64,000 nucleotides of DNA from Loripinus fragilis (taxonomy: Eukaryota; Mollusca; Bivalvia; Lucinida; Lucinidae), in NCBI GenBank assembly GCA_964019695.1, contig CAXHUL010000229.1, forward strand, positions 1-64,000. The letters are read 5' to 3'. A program made the translations under genes and the position numbers. Numbering within the stretch: the first letter of the stretch is position 1; every line of letters begins with the position of its first letter. This document shows, piece after piece, positions 45,937 through 56,216 of the stretch. Under the pieces are notes generated by a model, which saw nothing but the letters and a program-made list of their open reading frames with translations, ran no database searches and was not told the origin of the DNA.

Positions 45937-46141
45937 TTGTTTGTTTGTTTGATTTGATTCTTTATGTCCCATCAACAATTTTTCAGTTAAACAGGGACGG
46001 CTCTTCCTGGATTGAACCAGTACTAAGCTAGGATAGATGTGTCTTACTCAAGGACCACAACGCAGTGACGACGGTGAGGCTCGAACCCGCGGCCCCTCAG
46101 TCTCGAGTCAAGCACTCTACCAATGAGCCACTGCGCTCCCC
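45937..46141 (-). repeat. tRNA-derived SINE, family A (reverse), complete
   Basis: A and B boxes are intact on the reverse strand (CTACCAATGAGCCACTGCGC; GAGGCTCGAACCC). The target duplication is 14 bp with one difference: ATTCAATCAGACAT (45923-45936) and ATTCAATTAGACAT (46142-46155). The insertion sits inside the minisatellite. Confidence 0.95.
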
Positions 46142-46437
46142 ATTCAATTAGACATGTCTCCTTTGAAAATCAAAGAGAAAAGCTACTCGATCAATGCCCC
46201 TCCATCAGACATGCCAACTTAAACTGTGAAACTTTAGTAGGCAAGACTATTGCTACGTTGTCAATGCAAGATACATGCCTGCTGGTCCAGTGAGACTCTA
46301 TTGCTATGTCGCTGCAGCTGCAACAAATATGTATTCTAGTCTAGTGTAACTCCCACAAACACCCCTGCTGTTCAAACATGCCCACTGGTTGAGTAATGTG
46401 CAAGATGGGTGCTTGCTGGACCGTTGCCACTCAATCA

Positions 46438-46561
46438 ATATGCCTGCCGATCTTTTACCACTCATTCAGTATGCCTGCTGATCTTTTACCACTCATTCAG
46501 TATGCCTGCTGATCTTTTACCACTCAATCAGTATGCCTGCGGATCTTTTACCACTAATTCC
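46438..46561 (+). repeat. Tandem repeat, four 31-bp units
   Basis: TATGCCTGCTGATCTTTTAC and CACTCATTCAG repeat four times with few changes; a homogenised patch of the larger array. Confidence 0.9.
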
Positions 46562-46846
46562 TGCATGCTTGCTGGTGTTGTGTATCTATTTGCCATACCT
46601 GCGTGTATGGTGTCTCATTATAAGCCATGCCTGCTGGTGTGGAGCCTCACTATAGGCCATGCCTTCTGGTGTGATGCCTCATTATCAACCATGCCCATTG
46701 GTGTGGTGCCTCACTGTAGGCCATGTCTGCTGGTCAATTGCCACTGCAACCAACATTTTTACTAATTGAGTTCAGATAGAAGGATGGCTACAAATCCGGT
46801 GCTACTTGTACAGAGGTGTCATCACATCAGACATGTTTGCTGAACT

Positions 46847-47094
46847 GGGCCCAAAATTACAATGCTTCCTTAAAGTTAAGGACGATGTAAGCGAAGTACA
46901 TGTATTGATATTTCAAAATGTTACATTAAATGTTTAATAAATTGACAGGATCGATGCAGTACGTATGGTCAAAGACACCATTGTGATCTACAGAAAAAAA
47001 ACGAAACTATTTTGATTTTAATAAGTTTGAAACGTTATTTTAATCAATACCTAAGTCTTCCTTAACTTTAAGGAAGCATTGTAATTTTGGGCCC
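46847..47094. repeat. 248-bp MITE with perfect 36-bp TIRs
   Basis: GGGCCCAAAATTACAATGCT... is exactly mirrored by ...AGCATTGTAATTTTGGGCCC over 36 bp. The middle is AT-rich without an ORF. It lies inside the right part of the 4-kb element, so it is younger. No clear target duplication. Confidence 0.93.
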
Positions 47095-48030
47095 TGGTGC
47101 CATTCTCAGATATGCCTGCATTTACAGTGCAACTCTATTATACACGCATACCAGGTTTGTTTATTCAGATATGTGTGTTTGTAAAGACATCTGGTCTGTT
47201 ACAAATCTATCATTATGCCTATATGTAGGGTGCCGCTCCCACGGGTTTGATAAATTTGTTGGCTACGATCTTGGACGCCATCTTGAATATGTCAAATGCT
47301 GAGTGATAGCATCACTGGGATCACAAGGATGATGTCTGTAATTCAAGAATCAGTAAAATAAGCATTTTGCATGCAAATAGCTGGACTTTGTCGGTCTCAG
47401 GGAAGACTTTCTTATACTTTTTGTGATAAACTGCCATCTTGGCGGCCATCTTGTCCGCATTTTTATTTTTTTTGGTTACAAGCTAGTGTGTTCAGTTAGA
47501 TTCCAACTTCATAGCAACAATTGAAGAAGGAAAATGGGTTTGAGACATTATTTTCCGTATCACACAATTTTTCTCTTATAATTGTCCTCCATCTTGGACG
47601 CCATCTTGGATATATCGAAATGCTCAATGATGCCAGAGTGGCATCACTCGGATTTTTCAAGGACAATGTATGCACTACCAGAATCAACAAAGAAAAAAAG
47701 TTTAAAATCAAGTTCCAGGTCCCCCTAAAATTCGCCTGAATACTGCCGGACTATAGTCAACCTTAAAATGATGAAGAGTATTTGGGCTTGTACAGTACCT
47801 TCTGTTAAGTATTGTTATTTAACATCAAGAAGATCACTTTCAGATCAATGCAGTTACATTGGCAAGCTGATGATTTCTACACCTGGATTTTCTTTTACAA
47901 GTAGACACTTTTTTCTTTGCTACATCCTGGGGATTCTGTCTGTTCTGTAATCTTTGGTCTATTAGTTCCATTTTTAGAGTAAAACTGATAAGGCAAAACT
48001 AATCTGCTCACACGAAAATGCACAAAGAGA

Positions 48031-48069
48031 GTGCATTGGCTCAGAGGTAGAGTGCTCAATTTGCAAGGC
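48031..48069 (+). repeat. SINE family A head fragment
   Basis: GAGTGCATTGGCTCAGAGGT and AGAGTGCTCAATTTGCAAGG match the first ~40 bp of a family A SINE or related tRNA head. The fragment is cut off where the MITE begins at 48070. Confidence 0.55.
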
Positions 48070-48100
48070 TTAACCCGTAAAGCGTCAATCATGACTGATA

Positions 48101-48267
48101 GGTTGTTGGTTGTGTTTTGGGTTTAATGTCCTACCAACAGCTAAGGTCATATGGAGACGGGACCACAGCTTAAAGTCTCATCCGACAGACTGGAGGAGCC
48201 GGGAATCGAACCCGCGACCCCTGGTTTACAAGGCAAGTGGTTTATCCACTACACCATGGCGGCTCCT
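48101..48267 (-). repeat. tRNA-derived SINE, family B (reverse)
   Basis: On the reverse strand it reads GGAGCCGCCATGGTGTAGTG (A box TGGTGTAGTGG), then GGGTTCGATTCCCGGC (B box), then a body ending ACATTAAACCC. Its sequence is unrelated to family A beyond the Pol III boxes. The target duplication ATGACTGATA lies at 48091-48100 and 48268-48277. Confidence 0.93.
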
Positions 48268-48277
48268 ATGACTGATA

Positions 48278-48471
48278 GGGAGTGCAGTGGTAGAGTGCTT
48301 GACTTGAGACCGAGAGGCTGCGGTTTCGAGCCTCACTGGGTCACTGCGTTGTGGTCCTTGAGCAAGACACATTTATCCTAGCTTAGTACTGGTTCAACCC
48401 AGGAAGACCCGTCATTTTCAACTGAAAGATTGTTGATGGGACGTAAAGAATCAAATCAAACAAAAACAATC
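48278..48471 (+). repeat. tRNA-derived SINE, family A
   Basis: GGGAGTGCAGTGGTAGAGTG to the CAAA-rich tail. Part of the A box (GGCTCA) is missing. The right flank ATGACTG (48472-48478) repeats the target also used by the family B SINE. Confidence 0.93.
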
Positions 48472-48677
48472 ATGACTGCAGCAGATGACAACTTTTGCGA
48501 TATCTTTCCTATAATTTTCAGAAAAAATAAGGTATGATATTTCATGAGAATTGTCTGCCAGCAGATGATTCTCATGAAATATCATGCCTTATTTGTTATT
48601 TTTAAAAAAGCAGCAAATTTGAAATTGTTGTCTGCTGCAAATTATAGGTGATGCTTTATGGCTTAACTACAGATCTA

Positions 48678-49108
48678 GGCCCACTTCGAATCGAACTATA
48701 GTTCCTACTATAGTACCAACATCGATAGTCCCTACTATAGTCCTACTAGAGATCAACGGTGGGTCAGAGCTCCGTTACTCTAGTAGATTGTCTGGTTCCC
48801 TCCTCTAGCCCTGTCTAACAAGATGGGTTCAAGACCTGTCAGTAGCCTCAAAATAATTTGTTTTAGAAAATAAATACTCGCTGTGCTCTATTTACGTTCC
48901 TACTTATTCATAATTGTTAATTAGAGTTGGCTGTGCAGTATATGAACATCATGTTCGTCTGCAATGAAGGGGGGCATGCAAAGCTATTCACTTTGTTTAC
49001 TTGGCAACCAACTAAAGTTCTAACTGCAGCCGTTCGGGTGTAAACTTGCGCGCACACCTATTACGTAATAACTGTAGTAGGAACTTTAGTTCTTTTCGAA
49101 GTGGGCCC
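48678..49108. repeat. 431-bp MITE, GGCCCACTTCGAA TIRs
   Basis: GGCCCACTTCGAATCGAACT faces TTCTTTTCGAAGTGGGCC; TIRs are about 35 bp and imperfect, extending through AGTTCCTACTA. TA flanks the GGCCC ends on both sides. No ORF. Confidence 0.85.
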
Positions 49109-49309
49109 TATGGGTCCCTGGTGGTTCCAGTCCCACCAGATTGGCATTGTTTTGTATCCTTATCCTCATGGCTTAGTACTTGTTACCAGCCAGGGAACCG
49201 TTCTATGATGATCATAATTGGTTGACTTTGCTCAAATAAAATTACATTAGTGATCAGCAAAATTGAAAACAGTACAACAATTCTTATTGGCTGAAAGATT
49301 TACCCTTTC

Positions 49310-49745
49310 CTCCATGAATATTCATTATAAGCTCTGCCCACTATCAAGCCTACCTAAAGCTCGAATGCTCAACATCTGGTTGAATATTAAAAACAATTCC
49401 TCCAGGAAGAGAATAAAAAATTGGAGAATGTCATGTAACAGACTATGCATTACTACATTTGTGGTATAAATTTGAGGTCAGAAAGTTTTCTCGTTTTGTC
49501 AGATTTACATTTCGCGTAAAATAGGTGTACCAGAATTCGACAGGAACGTGTTTATCACACGAAAAGTAAATATGACCTAATGAGAATTCTTTCTGAGCTC
49601 GTATTTATACCACAAACGCAGGAGCCCATAGGCTGTTGCATGACATTCCCCGATTTTTTATTTTCTCCATAGAGCAGTTGTTTTTATTATTCAACCAGAT
49701 GTTGAGCATTTTAGCATTTGGTAGGCGTGACTATGAATAGTTATA
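49310..49745. repeat. Inverted-repeat element with ~150-bp arms
   Basis: Left blocks CTCAACATCTGGTTGAATAT, ATTGGAGAATGTCATGTAAC and TTTGTGGTATAAAT are reversed on the right as ATTTATACCACAAACG, TGCATGACATTCCCCGATTT and TATTCAACCAGATGTTGAGC. The centre is about 120 bp. No coding capacity. Confidence 0.85.
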
Positions 49746-49789
49746 TAAATAAACTTTAACGTTGGTACATAGAACAAAGAAATTATTTG

Positions 49790-50640
49790 TCAGGTCCACT
49801 AGTGTAGGATCAGATATATCTTAGGAAATAAGGAAACAGAGTAGACCCTGATCAAGAGCTGCCTGATTTGGGTCTAGTCTGTTTGCAAAAGAGTTAAAAG
49901 GCGTCTCTTTGAGGTAAAGGGTTAAAAGGGATTAACCTGAAATGCGTTTATGTAAATGGATATTTCCTGGAATTTTGTTTCAGACAACATCACTTTAGCT
50001 CAAACTGTTGATTGTTATTGAACTCATGTTTGGATTAAGCAGAAATTTATATAAATATTACTTAAAGAGACTAAGTCTGCAACTATGAACATATTTTCGA
50101 TTTTTTTTATTTTCTTTTTAAATCATTTGTAAAAGTAGAATTAAGTTATGTTTTCACAATAAATCTGTTCACTGTAGTTGAAAACTTCACGGAAAAGTGA
50201 ATTATCTTATAAAACAGGTGTGCTTTTCTCTTGTTGGTAATTATTTGTGTCCCTCCAATAATTATAGACGGTCAATTTTAACATAAATGCTGTTGTTTTG
50301 ATACTGATAATTTGTTAAGATTTACGAAATTGGTAAAATGCATACCTGAATTTTAGTTTTTAACTGTGTTCTTGAAAAATAGAAACATTAGTTCTAAAAT
50401 TAAAATATCAAACGTTACAGACTATGCAGCTTTAATCATTCATCTTTCATGCCAGTCAAATAGCTAATGCAATCAATGGTCACAAGTGTTCAGTAAATAC
50501 CTACCAATGGTGATTTCCGGATTTAGTCCGCATCATTCAATGATGACATATATAGATATATCTTCAATGATGACATATATAGATATTATACAGGACTTTA
50601 GTTGAGAGTGTGTACCAAAAAATAATTTTCTTATTTCTCA
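49790..50640. other. No gene; small repeats only
   Basis: 49840-49920 carries a weak 'GATCAGG' fragment. At 50537-50590 the phrase CAATGATGACATATATAGAT is tandemly duplicated. Otherwise AT-rich. Confidence 0.45.
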
Positions 50641-50643
50641 ACC

Positions 50644-50710
50644 AAAACATATGTTGTGGGTACTCAAAAGAACCGTCTCAATGAGACGCTTCTTTTGAGT
50701 ACCCAAAACA
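50644..50710. repeat. Palindromic element, GGGTACTCAAAAGAA family
   Basis: GGGTACTCAAAAGAACCGTC and GCTTCTTTTGAGTACCC pair around TCAATGA. Related arms lie at 25420-25480 and 62760-62860, and a further TTTCTCAACCAAAACATATG block links to the last. Confidence 0.85.
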
Positions 50711-50852
50711 ATGTTTAAACTGATAGGTAAGAAAATATTTACAATTTTACACTCAAAAATTTTGCTTATCTAAGCCTATGATTATAGTGCCACCCCCAGG
50801 TGTTCTCTTGATTTGGGGTGAGAACAGGCAGACAATTCAGTTGAAATATAAA

Positions 50853-51015
50853 GCATCTCTTTGCATGCTGGGTAATTTTTTTATGTTTTCGCTGTCAGGT
50901 TTTTCAAAAATTTATTTGAGGAACACTATCAGAGTGTCAAAGGGTTTAGATCCAGATCAGGACAGATATTTTGTCAGGCCTGATCTGGGTCCAAGCTGTT
51001 TGCAAAGGCTATCAG
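50853..51015 (+). repeat. 'GATCAGG' MITE family copy
   Basis: CATCTCTTTGCATGCTGGGT, CACTATCAGAGTGTCAAAGG, then the central palindrome CAGGACAGATATTTTGTCAG flanked by AGATC/GATCT. The right TIR is worn. Confidence 0.85.
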
Positions 51016-51040
51016 CAGTGGACAGTTGGCAGTTCTGATA

Positions 51041-51814
51041 TTCTGTAGTTGCAGAAGTCATGTTCAGTTTGGTAAAATGCAACCGCTGGGTATCATAGTA
51101 TAAGAACTTAACTTTTAGCAGTCTAAGTTGGATTTGTTGTACTAGTTTTTAAGCTACCATCAGGGTTTGTACTGTTTTTTTAAGACGAATCTACACTCTT
51201 CAGAGGCAGAAACCAATATAGCATTTGCACTGTACTTGCCCAAGGGCACTTATTCAGTTAATTCTGAAAAAAACATATAGGATATTTTGGTTCTATAATT
51301 TCGAACACTTTACTTGTTCTGTTCTCAAAGTTTTCGAGGCTGGAATTTGCAAATGCTTGTCAGAATAGCAGCAGTCTAATCTAGGTCTGTGCTGTTTTCT
51401 TGGTCTTTTTGAGAGACAATTCCCTCCAATTTCGATAAAGCTTGTGACCTTCATACTTTCATGGTTCATACATCCAGATTTTTCTTAGCATTAAACTGGA
51501 TGGACTTCCTTAAACATTAACACTGACATTTTCTAAGTTACTACTTCTTAGAATAAATACTACTGACATTTATCTTTTATTTTGTAAAAAGTTAAAATGT
51601 GAGAAAAAAATATTTCAATTTTCAAGTTTCTCTGATCTTGAAGAAATTCAATAGTGGAACTTCAGGACAGCTGTGCAGGGTGCGTAGGCTCTTTAGACAT
51701 TCTAAGAAACCAATATGGACACCTGAGCTAATGTACTTTTAGAATAAAAAAACTGAATACTTTTTTTAAGTACCTACACAAGGCTGCCCCTTATTTAAGT
51801 ATGACTTGGGTGCA
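51041..51814. other. No recognisable feature
   Basis: AT-rich sequence without long open frames, TIR pairs or RNA-like folds. Confidence 0.4.
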
Positions 51815-52032
51815 TACTGTAAATTTGGAAATTTTCGGGAGGGTTTTATTTGCGCAAAACTTCGCAGATGCAAAAATTCGTGAAAATATAATCCTCCCGA
51901 AATGGCGAAATCACTGTCGTTTACTGATCTATGTAAATCATGCCCGAGCCGTTAAATTTTAATGTTGTAAATATGTCTTTTGACGCTATTCACGAAAATA
52001 AAATTCTCACGAAAATTTCCGTATTTACAGTA
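51815..52032. repeat. 218-bp MITE, TACTGTAAAT TIRs
   Basis: TACTGTAAATTTGGAAATTT at the left and TTTCCGTATTTACAGTA at the right, with GAAAATTTCC/TTTTCGGGAGG-type subterminal blocks. No ORF. Confidence 0.85.
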
Positions 52033-52242
52033 CTTGGGCTCACTTAACCTTTCTCAAGCTGAATATCTTACAGATACTACACTCCTCACGTTAACCTGAA
52101 GCATTCCAGTTATAAGTATGTACTTACAAGCAGAGTGAAAAACGGGTGTGGATCCTGATCAGATAGCTTTTACAGTATTTTCACAAATAATAAACCTGGG
52201 TTCAGCTGGACAAGGGTTTAAGTATGGAGTAATCTGAGCCTT

Positions 52243-52329
52243 CTCTGATGTTTAAGTGGCTTTTCCATATTTTGATATTTGCCACTAGGGCAAATATCAA
52301 AATAAAGAAAAGCCACTAAAACGTCAGAG
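52243..52329. repeat. 87-bp fully palindromic element
   Basis: CTCTGATGTTTAAGTGGCTT and AAGCCACTAAAACGTCAGAG form the outer arms. TTTTGATATTTGCC and GGCAAATATCAAAA form the inner arms around ACTAG. Confidence 0.88.
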
Positions 52330-52389
52330 AAAACGCGAACTAAGTATGGAGGTGTTTCTGTGATAATTTAATTGTCTTCTTTAACATTT

Positions 52390-52580
52390 CTTGTATCATG
52401 ATCTAGTTTTTTTTCTTTGATCTTTTGTGACTTTATCTAAATAAAGAACAGCTTTGATTAACCCAGTTTTCTTAGTAAATAGGCGGAGCTTAAATTTCCA
52501 TTCAGTTTGCATTGGGTCTAAATCTAGTCGTGCTCTAACAGAATATGATTTTATATATTGCACGGTGTCAGATTTCGTCT
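52390..52580 (+). repeat. Duplicated ~180-bp segment, copy 1
   Basis: It shares TCTAAATAAAGAACAG, TTTGATTAACCCAGTTTTCT, AAATAGGCGGAGCTTAAATT and AATCTAGTCGTGCTCTAAC with 53318-53490, in the same orientation. Confidence 0.88.
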
Positions 52581-52714
52581 GTGACCCGGATTCTTCATGT
52601 TATCAGAGGTTTTCAAGTGATCAATGTTAACCATTTGAACGCTATCAAAATGCATCTTAAATGCCATAAGCTCAAGTTTTCTGATGCTTTATATTTGCTA
52701 ACATCGACTAATGC

Positions 52715-53100
52715 AATTTAGAGGCAAACAGTGTTGATCCAGATCAGCAGCAATTTATTCTGTGCCTTCACTGTTTGACCCAGAGGCTTTTAAAACATTT
52801 CAGCAGATGATAAAATGATAAGCGCTTAAAGGATTAAATAAACTAGGGAAAAGTTTTTGTGTTTTGGGGTCAGACAATGAAACCTTTAGCAGCCAATCTA
52901 GTCTGCAATTTTTGTTTACTGAAGTGTTTTAAAAGCCAAACGTTCATTTTTTTCAAACAGTGTAGATGCAGATAAGACTGATAGGAAAGGTCTGACCTGG
53001 GGCTGTGTTGTTTGCATATACACCACATTAGACAGTATAGTCAGTAATGTTAGCAAGTAAATGCAGCAGACGACATTTTCAAATGCATTGTAAGGGTAAA
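52715..53100. repeat. Degraded piggyBac-type MITE pieces
   Basis: AAACAGTGTTGATCCAGATC, TTAAAACATTTCAGCAGATG and GCGCTTAAAGGATTAAA (52720-52835), and GCAGACGACATTTTC...TTGTAAGGGTAAA (53065-53100) match the family at 27302-27530. Confidence 0.55.
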
Positions 53101-53206
53101 CTTATTAGCAGGACAGAAGGTTGGCCTGTCAGGCTTGATTAATATCAATGAATAAGGTGGATCCATGAGATGACGAAATCTAAATGCTTAATTCTGGTTG
53201 GACAAT

Positions 53207-53326
53207 GATACAAAACATTTAGAAAATGCTTTTACTCGTATTTTTTATAAACTTACTCGGGGCTCCGCCCCTCGTCAGTTTATAAAAAATACTTGTACAA
53301 AGCATTCTCTAAATATAACTTGTATC
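53207..53326. repeat. 120-bp palindromic element
   Basis: GATACAAAACATTTAGAAAA and TCTCTAAATATAACTTGTATC are the outer arms. GTATTTTTTATAAACT and AGTTTATAAAAAATAC are the inner arms around a GC-rich loop, CTCGGGGCTCCGCCCCTCG, itself partly palindromic. It abuts copy 2 of the duplicated segment. Confidence 0.88.
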
Positions 53327-53490
53327 ATGGTCTTTTGAGGCATTATCTAAATAAAGAACAGGTTTGATTAACCCAGTTTTCTTAGTGAAATAGGCGGAGC
53401 TTAAATTTCCATTCATTTGTATTGAGTCTAAATCTAGTCGTGCTCTAACTGGATATGATTTTAGTTATCGCACGGTGTCAGATTTCATCT
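53318..53490 (+). repeat. Duplicated ~180-bp segment, copy 2
   Basis: Partner of 52390-52580, about 90% similar by eye, starting at CTTGTATCATG where the palindromic element ends. Confidence 0.88.
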
Positions 53491-53900
53491 AACTAAAATC
53501 CTACTTAATTAATAATATTAAAGGCAAAATAAAAACAAAGGGTATGAGACCCTTTACAAGATTCCTATCTGACAAATGTTAATTGCTGTCTAGAACATTT
53601 CTACATGTATTCATAGAATAGAAAAATGATATCAAATGGACAAGGATAATGAAAATGTATATTTGGAATTTGAGCTCATATGGTTTCTTCTTTCCGCCAT
53701 CACTTCTTTAAATGGGTTAAATAAAAAAAATGAAAGGTTTCTTGTTTCATTCTATATTTTTCTGTGACAGATTTGCCTTTCTAATACACCTACAGATGTC
53801 AAAAAACTCTTCATGTCCTCAATTTTTTCTCAGATACAATGCTCCTGATGAATACTTCACTATCAGAAGTGAATACTTCAAGCAGATGTCATTTGAGTTG

Positions 53901-54000
53901 TGCCACATGATTTCCAAAAATGTAGCATTTTGGCATGTGTAGACTCAGACGAGCCTATGCAGCTTCCTTTTAAGCTTAGAAACTCCAAATGATGTTCCCC
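53901..54000. repeat. CCAACAATGTGG-family MITE, left half
   Basis: CCACATGATTTCCAAAAATG, GTAGACTCAGACGAGCCTAT and TTAGAAACTCCAAATGATGT match 2300-2400; the other half is absent. Confidence 0.7.
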
Positions 54001-54191
54001 ATATCATCAATCATCCACAGGATGAGTCCATATGAAATTGCATCACTAGAAAGACAGAAGTTAAAAACCCAAAACAGGGGAGTAGCTTGCCTAAAATTCA
54101 ATGTATGCAATTGTGAAAACTTGGTTAATTTAATGCATATATGCAAAATAAATATCTAAAATTGGGGGCATTTACAAATATCACGGACTCA

Positions 54192-54221
54192 GATGAGACG
54201 CCGCAAATTCGGCGTCTCATC
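54192..54221. repeat. Short perfect hairpin
   Basis: GATGAGACGCCG and CGGCGTCTCATC pair across CAAATT. No T-run follows, so it is not a terminator; a tiny MITE core is more likely. Confidence 0.8.
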
Positions 54222-54972
54222 AGGGTCTCCGCTATTTGCCATGATAAGCATATTTTGTGTAAATGGTGGACAATACTATATTTTATATGAATCAGGACCA
54301 CTTTCACTTCGTTAATGGATGCAAAAAACCCTTAGCAGATCATCAGTAATGCCATCAAATATAACCCCTACCAAAATTGTAATTAGACACATTAGAATTG
54401 CTTTTCCACACACGTTTTGTATGCAAATCATCAAGAAACCTTCAGAACTGCGATAAAATAATCCCATATTTTGGGTTCAATTGTGTACACAAATGCGTTG
54501 TTACGTATACGGTTACTACGCCCAAGCAAAAAGAACTGGTGCCTGGTTATAGGTGCATGAGCACTTACCAGGTTGAGTATGGCAGTTAGAAAAAAGCAAG
54601 CTGACAGATGTGTTGGATCACTATCACTTCTAAAATGTTTATTCCATGTAGTATCTTCCCTTTTGCAACAAATCAGTTCTATTTCTTTGAAGCTTTTTAA
54701 TATGGTTTTATAGCTGCCAAAGGTTGCAAGAATTTCTGATAATTTTATCTACATTACATAATTATAAGATAACACTATAACATTGCATCTGCCTCCGACA
54801 CTGCCCAAGATAAGACAGCATTTTTTCATCAAAAAAAAAAAGGCCAACACTTTATCAGTCCTAGGGAGAAACCCCATTCACTGAAAAGCATCTAGGCACT
54901 CTCCCTCAAAATGAGGTAATGCTTCTAGACTGTTATCTTTTTTTTTTTTTCAAACATTTGTGATTGTGCTCA

Positions 54973-55224
54973 GGCCAAATAAAAAAAATGTGTGTGTTTC
55001 GGGTAATGGGTCTGAAAATTTTAGGTAGGTTAGGCACACATATTTTTTTTAAATACTTTTTTTTCTGAAAAAAAATACAAATATATGCATTTTGAAAGGC
55101 ATTTTGCCTTTCAAAATGCATAAAATTATATTTTATCCAGAAAACCTGAAAAAAATTCTATGGTTTTGACAGTAAACTTAGGTAGGGTGGGGTTACCCTA
55201 AACACAGGTATTTTTTTATTTGGC
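54973..55224. repeat. 252-bp MITE with central perfect palindrome
   Basis: GGCCAAATAAAAAAAATGTG and GTATTTTTTTATTTGGCC are the ends. ATGCATTTTGAAAGGCA and TGCCTTTCAAAATGCAT pair in the middle around TTT (55085-55121). CTCAGGCC...GGCCTCAG suggests a TCA target duplication. Confidence 0.88.
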
Positions 55225-55761
55225 CTCAGAGGTAGCACATGATGCTTGAAATAAGAAGTCTCAGTACATGTTTATTCAAGGAAATAAAAGCAAACTTGAT
55301 TTCCTTCTCTGTAAAATCAAAGTTGTAAAAGCAGCTATGTAAATGAAGAATAAAATTAATACAGGGTACCTTTGTTTGTTTGCCACCAGACACTCACTAG
55401 AACTGCCTAAGAGATGTGATTCTAAAGTGAAGCTACTATTTAATACCTTTAGTATTGGTGCAAATATTGATAGAATTTGAGCCCACAGACAGAACCTGTT
55501 TTTGTTCAATCCTACTTGAATCAATGTGCCAACGAACAAGCCTTATCTGAAAACCAAGGCTTATGTGTACCCGATTCTGGCCCGATTCCCTGCTATCAGG
55601 GAGTTGTCTAAATACACTAGAATGCCATGCTTCCTTTATGATCTTTTATCAAACTAGAAAGATATTCTCTTAAAGCACTGTGCCCTCTAAAAGGAATATC
55701 GATGGAATGATATCAATCCAAGTATACAGTGAAACTGAAGAGAGCCAACAAATAGTTCCTA

Positions 55762-56216
55762 ATCAGACTGCTCCCATTAGGCCATGCCAACTAAATTTTT
55801 AGGTTCTCATCCCCATCTGCCCATATGAAATATAAACAAATAAAAAGGAAGGTTCCACCCATTTTTTCATTTGCTTATAAAAGAAAAAAAAATGTTTGAA
55901 AAAGACTGAAAATTTTTCATGCAATTTTCCTCGTCAGCATTTTTGCATTTTTTTTTATTTGGACACTTAATATCTATCTTTTATTCATGTTGACAATTTA
56001 ATTTAATTTAGATTAATTTTATTTGGACACTTAATATTTATCTTTTATTCATGTTGACCATTTAACTTCAACAGGTATTGAATGTTTCTTTCCTTTAAAG
56101 TAGTCGGAATAAATAAAAAAAATTAAAAAAAAAAAACCTCCCGCGTGCCCAATTTTTCACAAAATTTGGAGGAGAATCTAAAAATTAATTTGGCATGGCC
56201 TTAGGAGCAGTCTGAT
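55762..56216. repeat. 455-bp MITE, ATCAGACTGCTCC TIRs
   Basis: ATCAGACTGCTCCCATTAGG, then CCATGCCAACTAAATTTTTA, is mirrored by TAATTTGGCATGGCC and TTAGGAGCAGTCTGAT; TIRs are about 48 bp. It includes a 62-bp direct duplication (GGACACTTAATATCTATCTT / GGACACTTAATATTTATCTT). Confidence 0.88.

Larger units (their letters stand above)
44850..46780 (+). repeat. Degenerate minisatellite, CATGCCTGCTGGTC...TGCAACTGTAACAGA
   Basis: The phrase ACATGCCTGCTGGTC with GGTGCAACTGTAACAGAC variants recurs at irregular 30-65 bp spacing over almost 2 kb, interrupted by a SINE at 45937-46141. Frames in both orientations (up to 150 codons) are repeat-derived. Confidence 0.8.
43725..47757. mobile_element. 4.0-kb fold-back-type element with repetitive core
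   Basis: The left end (AGTCCGGTAG, GACCTGGAACTTGATTTTAA, TGATGCCACTCTGGCATCAT, AAGATGGCGTCCAAGATGG) is met in reverse order and orientation at the right end (CCATCTTGGACGCCATCTTG at 47587, ATGATGCCAGAGTGGCATCA at 47629, AAAATCAAGTTCCAGGTC at 47704, CTGCCGGACTATAGTC at 47743). TIRs are about 150 bp and imperfect, with extra internal copies of the same motifs. The interior is the minisatellite at 44850-46780. No transposase is visible. This layout (long TIRs, tandem-repeat core) is that of fold-back elements. Confidence 0.7.
48070..48666. repeat. piggyBac-type MITE hosting two SINEs
   Basis: TTAACCCGTAAAGCGTCAAT at the left and GATGCTTTATGGCTTAA at the right keep TTAA at both ends. Without the SINEs (48101-48471) the element is about 215 bp and matches 180-375, including AATATCATGCCTTATTTGTT. 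Confidence 0.85.

Noticed and set aside
46409..46765. Plus-strand frame of 118 codons with repeated hydrophobic units
   Set aside because: It is the translation of the 31-bp and ~35-bp tandem units; apparent periodicity is DNA-level.
48278..48350. Genuine tRNA gene
   Set aside because: A and B boxes are those of a SINE head; no complete cloverleaf, and the same sequence continues into a SINE body and tail at seven sites.
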